A stretch of DNA of 64,000 nt, taken from NCBI GenBank assembly GCA_041394885.1, contig JAWKHI010000006.1, positions 124,001-188,000 of the forward strand, read 5' to 3'. Position numbers and translations under genes: made by a program. The notes under the pieces were generated by a model. That model saw only the letters and a program-made list of their open reading frames with translations, searched no databases and was not told the DNA's origin. Shown here one piece after another: positions 26,797 to 36,151 of this stretch. Positions within the stretch are counted from its first letter, which is position 1. Each line of letters opens with the position of its first letter. Origin of the DNA: DSOI01 sp041394885. Its GTDB lineage: Bacteria > Acidobacteriota > Terriglobia > Bryobacterales > Bryobacteraceae.

Positions 26797-28447
26797 CGGA
26801 GGTCTCCTCTTGCTTGGGGGCCGGACGTGCCTTGGGAAGCGGTTTGCGGGGCAACATCTGGTCCCGCGTGGCGGCGTGGTAGGCGAAGCCGGCGATGATG
26901 GCCGCTGCCTGTTTCAGGTCGGCCTGCTGGACGTGGTCATAGACGTCCATGTTGGAGTGATGGGTTCTGGTCTCGTACTCGAGCGGATCCTGAATGAACT
27001 GAAAGCCGGGCAACCCGACGGCGTCGAACGAGAGATGGTCTGTGCCTCGGGTGTCGCGTATGGTGACGGTGGTGGCGCCGAGATCGTGATAAGGCTTCAG
27101 CCAGGATTCGAAAATCGGCCGGCACATGTCGTTGCCCTGCAGGTAGACGCCGCGAATGCGTCCACTGCCGTTGTCGTAGTTGAAGTAGCCGGCCAGGCGC
27201 GCATGGGCGGAGGTGGGGTGCATCACTTCCGGATCGGCGAAGTGCTCCTTCACGTAAGCCTTGGAACCGAGCAGCCCGACTTCCTCGGCGCCCCAAAGAG
27301 CAATGCGAACCGTGCGCGGCAGCGGCTTGTCCAGGGATTTGAGCAGCCGCATCGCTTCCATCATCACGGCGCTGCCGGCGGCGTTGTCGGTGGCGCCGGT
27401 ACCGCCATGCCAGGAATCGAAATGCGCGCCGAGCATCACAACTTCGTCTTTCTTCGAGCTGCCGGGCAGTTCGCCGATGACGTTGAACGAATCCGTGGAT
27501 CCGGTGTGGAACTCGGCCTTCACGTCCACGCGCACCTTCACCGGGATCTTCTGTTCGAGCAACCGGACGATACGGTTGTAGTGCTCCGGCGTGATGGCGA
27601 TCGACGGCGGAGGATCGGGGTACTTGCTGTTGTAGGATCCGGCCGCCGATGCGAACACGGTGCCGCCGTCGCCCCGGTAACCGGTGGAGACCGCCACCAG
27701 CGCTCCTTCCTGTTTCAAAAATTCGTTGAGCTTGCCGCGGAAACGGTCACGGCGCCGGCTGTCCGCGCTGGGGTCGGCCGGCTTGGGTGGAACGGGTCCA
27801 ATTGGCTTGGGCTCGCCGGCCGGGCCGCGGCCGGCCGGAGGCGCGGCGGGTGAGGTCGCCTCCGCCTGAGCGCCCGGAATCTCAGCCTGCGCGCGCTCGG
27901 AGAGTTCGGCGTCGCTCAGCCGGCGGCCCTGTTCGTAGCGGATCACCGGAGTCGGGCGCGGTAGGTCGATCAGGACGATCTTTCCCTTGAGCTTGCCCTT
28001 GTACCGGGCGAAATCCTCGACGGCGCGCATAGGCGCAAGTATCGGCTCCGCCTCCACAGGCCCCTCGGTCCCGGGCGCCCAGGCCATGGGGAAACCGATC
28101 AGGGTCTGATAGCCGGGCTCGATCAGATGGGCCTCGAACTTCGAGTACGACCAGCCGCGGCCGAACGGGCCCCACTTTTCGAGTTTCACGTTAGAGAGCC
28201 CATATTCCTTCAGACGGCTCACCGCCCATTCGCCAGCCTTGCGGAATCCGGGTGAATTGGTGACCCGCGGCCCGTGCACGTCTGTCAGGTAGAACATGTG
28301 TTCCATCACGCGCGAATGCTCGAACGATTCCGTGCGCAGGCGATGGACCATGTCGAGGTCGACCGGTTCGTCCCCGGCCGGAGTGGGGGCGGGGGGCGCC
28401 GCGGCGAGCAGGCAGGCGGCGAGTAGCAATCCCAACCTTGTTGTCAT
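26780..28447 (-). CDS. exported M28-family metallopeptidase
   Basis: A 555-residue secreted peptidase. A signal sequence (LGLLLAACLLAAAPPAP) precedes an N-terminal segment and a PA-like insert with a low-complexity Pro/Ala stretch (about 190-240). Zinc ligands of the M28 fold are visible: His and Asp in GAHFDSWHGGTGATDN, Glu pair in WGAEEVGLLG, Asp in NYDNGSG and His in ETRTHHSNMDVYDHV. It is expected to be an aminopeptidase/carboxypeptidase of the Q/BSAP-like group. The start at 28447 is chosen for the signal peptide. Divergent from the DtxR-type regulator (34 bases apart), co-directional with the esterase. Confidence 0.88.
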   Translation of the reverse strand: MTTRLGLLLAACLLAAAPPAPTPAGDEPVDLDMVHRLRTESFEHSRVMEHMFYLTDVHGPRVTNSPGFRKAGEWAVSRLKEYGLSNVKLEKWGPFGRGWSYSKFEAHLIEPGYQTLIGFPMAWAPGTEGPVEAEPILAPMRAVEDFARYKGKLKGKIVLIDLPRPTPVIRYEQGRRLSDAELSERAQAEIPGAQAEATSPAAPPAGRGPAGEPKPIGPVPPKPADPSADSRRRDRFRGKLNEFLKQEGALVAVSTGYRGDGGTVFASAAGSYNSKYPDPPPSIAITPEHYNRIVRLLEQKIPVKVRVDVKAEFHTGSTDSFNVIGELPGSSKKDEVVMLGAHFDSWHGGTGATDNAAGSAVMMEAMRLLKSLDKPLPRTVRIALWGAEEVGLLGSKAYVKEHFADPEVMHPTSAHARLAGYFNYDNGSGRIRGVYLQGNDMCRPIFESWLKPYHDLGATTVTIRDTRGTDHLSFDAVGLPGFQFIQDPLEYETRTHHSNMDVYDHVQQADLKQAAAIIAGFAYHAATRDQMLPRKPLPKARPAPKQEETSDADRN

Positions 28448-28481
28448 GTTGCTAAGACCTGAGGATATCAGAGCGATCGCC

Positions 28482-29177
28482 ATGAAGATACAATGGTCAG
28501 ACGGCGTGAAAATTACGATCTCCAAGGAGAATTACCTCAAGGCGATTGCCGAAGCACACGCCGAAGGGGAAACCGTCATCGCCGCCACGCTGGCCCGCTG
28601 GCTCAACGTATCGCCCCCGGCCGTCACGATGGCCATACGCCGCCTGAAGCGCGACGGCTTCATCGAGGTGGACCAATCCGGGCACATCGAACTCACCGCC
28701 GACGGCAAGCGCATCGCGGAACGCATCCTGCATCGCCACCACCTGATCGAGCGGATGCTGGTGGAGATTTTCGGGATGGAATGGTTCAAAGTCCACGACG
28801 AAGCCGAGCGGTTGGAGCACGCGGTGAGCGAGGACTTCGAACAATTGCTAATCCAGAAACTCGGCGCGGGGCAGCCGTGCGCGCATGGCAATCAGGCCGA
28901 GATTTCGACTCCGGGCGAACGCCGCAAACGCGGGTGGCAGACACTCGATCAGGTGCCGACGCCGAGTCGAGTCACCGTGGTGAGCGTCTACGAGCGGGAC
29001 CGCCAGTTGCTCGAGTATCTGGACGGGCTCTCGGTGCAACCGGGAGCGCAGTTGGACATCCTGGGCCGCAACTACGATGAAACGCTATCGTTGAAGGTGG
29101 ACGGCAACCCGGTCCAGATCGGCGCGTCTGTGGCGGGGAAGATCTGGGTGAAGCGCGAACCGGCGGCGGGCGGCTGA
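28482..29177 (+). CDS. DtxR/MntR-family metal-dependent transcriptional regulator
   Basis: A 231-residue regulator. An N-terminal winged helix (KENYLKAIAEAHAEGETV, LARWLNVSPPAVTMAIRRL) is followed by the dimerisation/metal domain. That domain has HHLIERMLVEIFGM, EAERLEHAVSEDFEQ and PCAHGNQAE, containing the expected Cys, His and Glu ligands. A C-terminal SH3-like/FeoA-type domain (residues about 155-231) makes it the long DtxR/IdeR form. It should repress metal-uptake genes with Fe or Mn bound. The start is uncertain among 28446, 28482 and 28506. It is divergent from the M28 peptidase gene. Confidence 0.88.
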   Translation: MKIQWSDGVKITISKENYLKAIAEAHAEGETVIAATLARWLNVSPPAVTMAIRRLKRDGFIEVDQSGHIELTADGKRIAERILHRHHLIERMLVEIFGMEWFKVHDEAERLEHAVSEDFEQLLIQKLGAGQPCAHGNQAEISTPGERRKRGWQTLDQVPTPSRVTVVSVYERDRQLLEYLDGLSVQPGAQLDILGRNYDETLSLKVDGNPVQIGASVAGKIWVKREPAAGG

Positions 29178-29179
29178 AC

Positions 29180-30538
29180 CTACTTCAATTCGATGCGGAT
29201 CAGTTCCAGAGGCAGCGGCGTCTCGTTGTACCTTGCCGGCGCCCCCGCGCGGAGGGCGGCCGTAGCGCCGGTGCCCAGCGTGACATCCAGCGCGTTACCT
29301 TGGCTCGGCGGGCAATTGGCGCGCGAGGGGCAGGAGAGCCGTAGGACGCTAAAAGCGGTGTTCTCGAAAAGCACGTGGCGGGTCTTGCTGTCGGTGGCGA
29401 CGGTGACGGGCTCGAAGGTCTTTTCTGATTCCGGCTTTTCCGCGAGTTTTCCATTCAATTCCACACGAAGGTAGTGCGCGGGGCCGGTTGTGGTGTCGGG
29501 CACGGAGGGGGAGACGCGCACCGCGCCATCGAGGCCGGCGTAGACGACGGCGCTCGCCTTGGGATGGTCGCCCGGCGAGAGGTTTTCGTTGGGGCCGAGG
29601 CGTATGCGGACGGCGCGGAAAGACTGCGACTCGAGCTCGATCTTGAAACTCTCGACCGGTTCGAGCGCGGGGTCGCCGGAGATCGCGAGGCCGGGCCGGG
29701 AAGTGCGGAGCGACGCGAACCCTTTGGCGGTAACGGCGGTGTCTTTGAGATCCACCCAACGCAACGCCGGCAAGGCGGCGAGGTACTGCGCGGCTTCGTC
29801 ATTCACCCGATTGGCCCCGTAAAGATTGAGGCGCTCGAGATGCTTCAGTGCGCTCAGGCGCTGGATGCCCTTGGAGGAGACCTGCGATCCGGCGAGGTTC
29901 AGCTCACGCAGTTCTGTGAGGGTCAGGATGGGATCGAGGCCGACGTCGGTGAAGGCGACGTACCAGAGACCGGAATCGGTGCGCTGCCGGCCCGCGATAT
30001 CGAGCCGGGTGAGGTGAGGCAGTGCGCGCAGGACTTCGAGGCCGATCTCAGTCATCTTGTTGCCGCCGAAAGCGAGCTCGCGGAGGTTGGGGAGTTTGGG
30101 CAAGTGCTGGAGGCCGGAGTCCGTGACCTCGGCGTATCCGATGTCCAGCGCGACGATGGATTCCTTGCCGGCAAGGAGAGCAAGGGTGTTGTCGGTGACC
30201 TTGGTGCCGCGGAGGTTGAGGCGTTCGATGTGCTTCCAGTTACGCATGGCAGCCAAGCCCTCATCGGTGACGAGTTCGGCGAAGAAAAGATTCAGCTCGC
30301 GAACGTTGGGCAGGTCTTTCAAACGAAGCAATCCGAGGTCCGTGACGCGGGACAGCGAAAGGTCGATCTTTTCCAGTGTGGGAACCGAGGCAAGGAGATC
30401 GAGATCGGCGTCGGTGACCCAGGCTCCGCGGAGGTTGACGGCGGAAACCTTTCCATCGGAATTCGTTTCCACGCGTCCGCCGAGACCGGAGACCCAGTCG
30501 AGGTTGGCGGCGAGAAAAAGGGCAAGGATGAGATTCAT
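29180..30538 (-). CDS. exported leucine-rich-repeat protein
   Basis: A 452-residue protein with a short signal-like N-terminus, about ten LRR units of the RNI/cysteine-containing type (e.g. LDLLASVPTLEKIDLS, LDIGYAEVTDSGLQHL, LNLAGSQVSSKGIQRLS) in residues 30-280, then a beta-rich C-terminal domain of about 170 residues not recognised. Its start lies one base after the stop of the larger LRR gene, so they are co-translated. Exported LRR proteins of this class are numerous in acidobacteria and planctomycetes; their ligands are unknown. It converges with the DtxR gene. Confidence 0.8.
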   Translation of the reverse strand: MNLILALFLAANLDWVSGLGGRVETNSDGKVSAVNLRGAWVTDADLDLLASVPTLEKIDLSLSRVTDLGLLRLKDLPNVRELNLFFAELVTDEGLAAMRNWKHIERLNLRGTKVTDNTLALLAGKESIVALDIGYAEVTDSGLQHLPKLPNLRELAFGGNKMTEIGLEVLRALPHLTRLDIAGRQRTDSGLWYVAFTDVGLDPILTLTELRELNLAGSQVSSKGIQRLSALKHLERLNLYGANRVNDEAAQYLAALPALRWVDLKDTAVTAKGFASLRTSRPGLAISGDPALEPVESFKIELESQSFRAVRIRLGPNENLSPGDHPKASAVVYAGLDGAVRVSPSVPDTTTGPAHYLRVELNGKLAEKPESEKTFEPVTVATDSKTRHVLFENTAFSVLRLSCPSRANCPPSQGNALDVTLGTGATAALRAGAPARYNETPLPLELIRIELK

Positions 30539-30539
30539 A

Positions 30540-32513
30540 TCAGGAGCCTCTCCGGTTGGGCAGGGAGGATTCGCGGTCAAACACGATGGTGCAATCGGGC
30601 AGGGCCTTCTGGAGCTTCTGCTGCGCGTCTTCGGAAACGAGGGTGTGGTAGAGATTGAGGCGGCGTAGGCGCGGCATCGCGGCGAGTTGTTGGGCCCCCT
30701 TGTCGGTGATCAGCGCCGTGTCGAGGTAGAGCTCTTCGAGTTTCGGCATGGCGGCGAGCCGGTCCAGCAAGGCCTCGGTGAGCCCGGTGTAGTTGAGATT
30801 GAGGGCCGCGAGGTTGGGAAGAACGGTTATTTTTTCGATGCCTTTGTCGGTGATCTTGGTGCGGGCGAGTTGGAGCCGTTCGAGGCCGGCGAGCTTGGCG
30901 AGGTGCGGGAGACCGGCGTCGGTGAAGCGGCCGTAGCTGACGTTGAGGTCCCTGAGGCCGGTGAGCTTGGACAGATTTTCGAGCCCGGCGTCATAGATGT
31001 CGTTGCTCGAAACGTCGAGCGAGCGAAGGGCGTCGAGCCCGGCGAGATGGGCAAGGCCAGCGTCGGTGATGTCAGAATAGCTCAGGCGGAGCGTGGTGAG
31101 CGATTTCAGCTTGCCGATGACTTCGGCGCCATCGTCGCGAATGGGGCAGCCGGCGACTTCGAGCTCAGTGAGGGCGGGGAAGGTTTCGAGGCCTGGTCCG
31201 CGGACGCCGGAGCCATTGAGGTACAGCCGCCGGAGACCGGTAAGGGGCGCGAGTTGGCGAAGGCCGCTGCCGGTGACGGTGGTGTGGCTGAGGTCGAGTT
31301 CCTCGAGCGCGGTGAGCGAGGCAAGCGCGCGGAGACCCACATCGCCGGTTTCGGTGGCCGACAGGTCTAGGCGTTTCAGCGCCGAGAGCCCGCCGAGATT
31401 GCCGAGATGGGCGTCGTTGACCGCGGTGCGGGCGAGCGACAAGTCGACGATTCTTCCGCCTTCGAGCAGCGCCTGGCCGCCGAGCGCCCGCGCCCATTCC
31501 GCGATCGATTCGTCGTCGCGACCCCGCAGCGTGATCTGCTTTCCTGCGGGCGGCGGCGAGGAATCGAGGAAGGCGATCTTGCAATGGGGCAGCGCGGCGC
31601 GGAGACCCTCGACGCCGGAGCGGGTGACGCGGGAATAGCGCAAATCGAGGTTGGTCAGATTCTTCAATCGCTTCAACTTCTCCAGGCCGGCGTTGGTTAC
31701 CTTGCTCCGGTAGAGGTTGAGTTCGGTGAGGGCCGTCATCGCGGACAGATGGTCCAGGCCTTCATCGGAAACGGCTGCGCCGAGGAGGTTGAGCCGCGTG
31801 AGTTTGGTGAGGTGAGCGAGGGAGGGAAGTCCGGCGTCGGTGATCCGGCAGCCGTACAGGTCGAGCTCGGTCAGATTGGCGATGGGTTCCAAATGGACGA
31901 GGCCGGCGTCGGTGACGAGAGTGTCCTTGGCGATCAATCGCTCGAGGTGAGCCATACCGGCGACGGACTTCATCCCGTCGTCATTGAACTGGGTGTAGCT
32001 CAGATCGATGGAGCGAAGGTTGACGAGCGGCGCGAGAGTGACGCCTTTGACGCGGGACTGGGCGAGACGAATTTCGCGCAACTGTTTGAGCGGTGCGATG
32101 AGGGCGATGCCTTTATCCTGGATATTGATGTTGGTGAGGAAGTGAACGCTGATGTGGAGCCGTTCCAGCTTCTTCAAACCGGACAGATATTCGAAAGCCT
32201 CGTTGGAATCGCGGCGGGAGCCAGCGCCTTCGTTCCACATGGGCGCGGGGAGGAAAAGTTCACGCAGTTGATCGAGGTGGCGGATGCGGCGCAGGTCGTC
32301 GGGAGTGATGAGGGTTCCGGTGAAGTCGGCGACAGCGATGCGGAAATCCTCTTTGGGCAGCTTGTCGATTTCGCGAATGGGTCCGGAGCCCGAAGCGGCG
32401 CTCTCGACCGGGATGACGCCGCCTCCGTGACGGACGATCCACTCGGCGATGGCGCGGTCCGATTGCTGCGCGAAACTGGCCAGGCAGAACAGGAAGGCGA
32501 GGGTGAAGCGCAT
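30540..32513 (-). CDS. large exported leucine-rich-repeat protein
   Basis: A 657-residue protein with a signal peptide (FTLAFLFCLASFAQ). Two LRR arrays follow, each introduced by a similar AEWIVRHGGG or AEWARALGGQA segment (about residues 24 and 335). Typical units are LTELDLYGCRITDAGLPSL and LRSLDVSSNDIYDAGLENL. This implies an internal duplication. It is encoded 10 bases after the enolase-superfamily gene and one base before the second LRR gene, so an operon is likely. Ligand and role unknown. Confidence 0.82.
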   Translation of the reverse strand: MRFTLAFLFCLASFAQQSDRAIAEWIVRHGGGVIPVESAASGSGPIREIDKLPKEDFRIAVADFTGTLITPDDLRRIRHLDQLRELFLPAPMWNEGAGSRRDSNEAFEYLSGLKKLERLHISVHFLTNINIQDKGIALIAPLKQLREIRLAQSRVKGVTLAPLVNLRSIDLSYTQFNDDGMKSVAGMAHLERLIAKDTLVTDAGLVHLEPIANLTELDLYGCRITDAGLPSLAHLTKLTRLNLLGAAVSDEGLDHLSAMTALTELNLYRSKVTNAGLEKLKRLKNLTNLDLRYSRVTRSGVEGLRAALPHCKIAFLDSSPPPAGKQITLRGRDDESIAEWARALGGQALLEGGRIVDLSLARTAVNDAHLGNLGGLSALKRLDLSATETGDVGLRALASLTALEELDLSHTTVTGSGLRQLAPLTGLRRLYLNGSGVRGPGLETFPALTELEVAGCPIRDDGAEVIGKLKSLTTLRLSYSDITDAGLAHLAGLDALRSLDVSSNDIYDAGLENLSKLTGLRDLNVSYGRFTDAGLPHLAKLAGLERLQLARTKITDKGIEKITVLPNLAALNLNYTGLTEALLDRLAAMPKLEELYLDTALITDKGAQQLAAMPRLRRLNLYHTLVSEDAQQKLQKALPDCTIVFDRESSLPNRRGS

Positions 32514-32523
32514 GCGGTGTCTC

Positions 32524-33755
32524 CTAATGATCCGCGATGGCGCCGTCAGCGAACCGGTATTTGGAGCGCGTGACGGGTTGATAGGGGTGTTGGGCGGCGA
32601 CCTTCTCGTCGAGGTCGACGCCGAGACCGGGGCGGTCAGGGAGTTCGGCGAAACCCTTGCTGACGCGGACCGCGCCGCCCTGAAACAGATCCTGCACCCA
32701 GGGCAGCCGGGAGGGGTTGAATTCCTGGATGGTGGAAGCCGGCGTTGTCGCGTCCACGTGGAACGACGCGAGAGTGGAGACTTCGCTCTGCGGGTTGTGA
32801 GGCGCCATTTCGACGCGATAGGTTTCCGCGATCACTCCGATCTTCTTCATTTCGAGAATACCGCCGGCGTGGCAGACATCAGGCTGTACGAAGTCCACGA
32901 GGTGGCGCGAGCAAAATTCGGAGAAGCCGTATTTGGTGAAAGACCGCTCGCCGGTGGCAAGAGGAACTTTGGTTTTGGAGCGGAGGTGTGCGAGTTCACC
33001 GAGGTCTTCGAGTTGGGTCGGTTCCTCGACGAATAGCGGCCGCAGCTCTTCGATGCGTGTGCAGAAATCGACGGCCATGGTGGTGGTGAGTTTGCCGTGC
33101 GCGTCGATACAGATGTCGAAGTCTTCGCCGACTGCTTTGCGAACTTCCGCGAGGCGAGTGGCGCCTTCCCGAACGGCGAAGGAAGGAATCACGAGATCGT
33201 TGTCGACCCGGATGAAACCGCTTTTGGCGGCGGTGTAGCCCTGCTGTTTCGCCTCGAGGAAGGCGTCCACCGTGGAGCCGACGTCTTTGTAGAGCCGGAT
33301 GCGATTGCGGGCCTTGCCCCCGAGCAGTTGATAGATCGGAACGCCGAGGGCTTTACCGAGGATATCCCAGAGTGCGATTTCGATGGCGGAAATCGCGGAG
33401 TTGAGGATGGGACCGCCACGCCAGCGGGGCCAGCGGAACATTGCCTGCCAGTGCATTTCGATGTCGGTAGGGTCCAGCCCGATGAGGTAGCGCTCCTGTT
33501 CGAGGATGGCTTCGCGAAGCGTCGCTTCCTTGCTGGTAATGGAGCCTTCGCCGAGGCCGGTGGCCCCTGGTTGGTGTAGACCTTGCAGAAGGCCAGAAAG
33601 TTGACGGAGCCGAGGTGGACGACGAACCTTGATACCGGTGACTTTGAGGTTGAGCGATTTGGCCTTTTCGGTGGCGGCGCGGAGGTGGGAGAGCCACGGG
33701 GCGGCGAATGCGCCGGCGCGGACTGGAGGAAACGGCGTCGGTGAATGCGCGTCAT
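32524..33755 (-). pseudogene. enolase-superfamily (galactonate dehydratase-like) enzyme, N-terminus frameshifted
   Basis: The C-terminal 310 residues are intact and show enolase-superfamily acid-base and metal residues: Lys in YTAAKSGF, Asp in DICIDAHGK, Glu in FVEEPTQLED, TGERSF and His in MAPHNPQSE. Upstream the gene continues in three different frames. A Tat-like start MTRIHRRRFLQ at 33755, then AFAAPWLSHLRAATEKAKSL, then FVVHLGSVNFLAFCKVYTNQG, then GLGEGSITSKEATL can be joined by single- or double-base corrections near 33720, 33627 and 33570. The enzyme probably dehydrates a sugar acid. It is the first gene of an operon with the two LRR proteins. I think the breaks are sequence errors rather than decay. 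Confidence 0.75.
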
Positions 33756-33812
33756 GCTTGTTTCGAGGATATCGTATGCGGGGCGAATCGGGTTTGTTCC
33801 GCGGTTATGGCC

Positions 33813-34016
33813 GGCGACCAGTTCGACAATGCGGGACGGAATCTGATTACCGGACCGCCGACTTTCAACTTCGACTTCTCCTTGAACCGGAACTTCTATC
33901 TTCCCTGGGAAGGTCCTCTGTTCAGCTCCGCTTCGAGTCATTCAACTTCACCGATGAATTCCCTTCCCGTCACAGCACCTGCTCGAGCATGGGCATTCGC
34001 AAGGCGGGGTCAATGA
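33813..34016 (+). pseudogene. C-terminal remnant of a TonB-dependent receptor
   Basis: Reads DNAGRNLITGPPTFNFDFSL followed by NRNFYLPWEG and, after a frame change near 33920, LRFESFNFTDEFPS. This is the penultimate-strand signature of Oar-like receptors; compare RGPGFFNFDFSIGKKF and FRVELFNAFN in the intact receptor at 40948-44268. Nothing of the upstream 1000 residues is present and the end is not a normal barrel terminus. It is therefore a fragment abutting a terminase fragment on the other strand. Confidence 0.55.
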
Positions 34017-35335
34017 TGGAGGGGAGGCGGTGGAAGCAGGCGCCAGATCCCGAGGAGGGCCATGGCGATGAGGAGATCGTCGTGCGCGGAGGCGGAGGCG
34101 GGCTCATGGCGTTCATTCCCGGCTAGAGTTACTTCGCGCTGCATGAGCTCGAGTTCGCGGGTGAGCGTGTTGGCGTGCGGAATCGCGGACGCGATCATGA
34201 TCTTCCGGTCCCGGAGGAGCAAAGTGCATTCCGATCATGAGGTCCGCTTGGGGACGTAGTGCGTCTTGCCGTCGGAGTGGGCCCGGGTCCCCGGCGGTGA
34301 TGTTGACCGCGTAGAGCCGTGGACGGCGTTGGAAGGTGCGGGCGCTATTCAACATGTCGTAGACCGGGGCGCCGACGCCAGTGGTGTCGACGATGAGGGA
34401 AGCCTGATCGCCGAGGTTGGTGGTGTCGAGCAGTTTGCAGACGTGGTCGACGGTGTGGGGATAGGGCGTATCGAGCGGGATTCGTTCGAGGTGGCGAATC
34501 CGGTAACGAATCTCGGCGATGCGCTCGAAGGTGGCGGCGTCACTGCGATTCTGCGAAGGACTCCGATGAACTCGACGATGGCGAGGGCGGTGTAGTCGCG
34601 TTTTTGACCGAGGTCAGTGTCGATGAAGAAATGCTGCCGGGGGTCGGGAAAGATAATGGGAAGTTGCGGCGGTGGGGCGAACGGCGACCGTTCGGCGAGG
34701 GCAACGGCGTGAGGGACGGGTAGAGCGGCCTGGATATCGTCGTGATTGAACAGAGCCGACTGGGATTGCGAGAACTGACAAAGATACTCCTGCGCGAAGA
34801 CAGCTTCGGGGGTACGGCGCTCCTCGTCGAGGAAGGTAGGAGCGATGCGGGGAGCATTCGGTGGCGGGGGCGGTGATGCGGAGGAAGTCCGGCCCGGCGC
34901 GGTCCAGGTGTCGTAGAAGAACCCGTTTCGGCCGTGGGGTGTGGAGAGCAGGCACAACGTTGCGCCGGGGTGGGTGGCGAGCATTGGACGGACGGGTGGT
35001 AGAGATCATCGGAGACGCGCGCGGCTTCGTCGTGATGTGAGGCGTGGCGGAGAGCAGCGGATGGTGGACTCCGAGCATGGGAGGGAGCAAGGATGCGGGC
35101 GTTGTTGGGAAGGCGGACGGAGGCGCGGGAGGCGGGGTCGCGACGGGCGCGGATGTCGAGGGTTCGAAGGTTGGCTTCGATTTTTCCGAGCAGTTCGGTG
35201 GATTGGCGTTCGGAGGGCGAGGATCAGGGTGACGGAATTCTCGTTGAAGGCGTGGTGAAGCGCTTTGATTGCCGTTACCGTGGACTTTCCCATTGACGGC
35301 TACAGTTGAGCAGGATGCGCCGGTTGGCGAGTTAG
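34010..35335 (-). pseudogene. terminase large subunit (TerL-like) fragment with several frameshifts
   Basis: Pieces in different minus-strand frames spell a terminase ATPase-nuclease in order: LANRRILLNCSRQWGKST (Walker A), NSVTLIL, MLGVHHPLL, then LCLLSTPHGRNGFFYDTW, FLDEERRTPEAVFAQEYLCQF, the RNase H-like Asp in DTDLGQKRDYTALAIVEFI, PVYDMLNSA, LTRELELMQREV and the terminal HDDLLIAMALLGIW. The N-terminal part before LANRR is missing: a stop and unrelated sequence replace it at about 35325. No portal, capsid or tail gene is adjacent. An isolated terminase remnant, not a prophage. Confidence 0.6.
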
Positions 35336-35592
35336 GCTCTACCTTGTTTCCGAAGGCGGCTGAGTTTGCCGACGACTTCAGAGCTATTGGTGTCGACGTG
35401 CATTCGGTCCACAGCGGTACTTGGTGGGAAGCCCATGACCATCTGAGGAACCGCGCAAACTATCATAAAGACTGGCAGCAGTTCTTCAGGGACAACAGGG
35501 CATTGATTGAAGCCGATCCAGCGGCAGCAGGAGTGAAAGCGTTTGAGTATGGACGGGCACTGGCACAGAAATATGGACTCGCTTGGATATGA
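35335..35592 (+). pseudogene. C-terminal tip of a polymorphic toxin (DUF2380/SitA-like), orphan
   Basis: About 85 residues: LFPKAAEFADDFRAIGVDVHS, then HSGTWWEAHDHLRNRANYHK, DWQQFFRDN and a final helix GRALAQKYGL. This layout (an FPK entry, GVDVH, a His-rich WW segment, W..FF, YGL end) matches C-terminal toxin domains attached to RHS or lipoprotein carriers. No carrier lies upstream; the reading frame simply enters from sequence antisense to the terminase fragment. The next gene overlaps its stop and looks like the immunity partner. Assignment to a named family is by pattern recall and moderate. Confidence 0.5.
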
Positions 35593-36151
35593 CAACGACG
35601 CTTTCTATCTGCTTGCGGACGGGCAGAGGAAAAATGCCTTTTATGGATCGGTTGGTACGGAGTGTCTAAGAAACCTGTGGCGGGCGGAGCGGAGCGAGCT
35701 GGTGGCGACACCTATAACCGTCAGGCAAGCATCGGGAACTCGCCTCTTCGACTTCATTTGGGTAAGCCTCGTAGCAATTGTTTCTGACCGAGTATGTGAC
35801 ACTCTGACGAAGTATGATATCACAGGTTGGTCGACGTTCGATATCGAATTACTCACAAAGGATGGTCGTCCCATCAAAAGGGCTTTCATGGCCTATCGAT
35901 AGTTGGCCGTTGCGCTCGTAGGCTTCGATAAGCGAAGATCTCGCCGTAAAGGTGCGGCCTGGCGCCCAAGGTGGAGAAGTCTCATACTTTTCCGGGCTAG
36001 GGTTCCTTTCGACACGTGGGACGGATCAGACATTTTCATCGGAGCGGATCGATCCGGTGGATCATGGATAGTAGTCGCGAAGGTTCCGCGAGATGGCGCG
36101 AATCGAGAACCTAACGAATTGCCGGTTCAGATCTCTGGACAGTGGAGATAA
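35573..36151 (+). pseudogene. immunity-type protein (imm11/DUF1629-like), frameshifted
   Basis: Starts MDSLGYDNDAFYLLADG at 35573, inside the end of the toxin fragment. It continues with RLFDFIWVSLVAIVSDRV and YDITGWSTFDIELLTKDGRP. Removing one A near 35878 yields KGFHGLSIVGRC, the family's conserved tail motif. After another frame change FDTWDGSDIFI and later ENLTNCRFRSLD follow. These are the elements of the imm11/DUF1629 immunity family in the right order. Order and overlap with the toxin tip support a toxin-immunity pair; the indels match those in neighbouring genes. Confidence 0.55.

Noticed and set aside
29180..32513. CRISPR or DNA repeat array suggested by regular repeats
   Set aside because: The periodicity is at protein level (leucine-rich repeats) with degenerate DNA and coding continuity.
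34010..35335. Prophage
   Set aside because: Only a broken terminase is present; no portal, capsid, tail, integrase or attachment site is recognisable.
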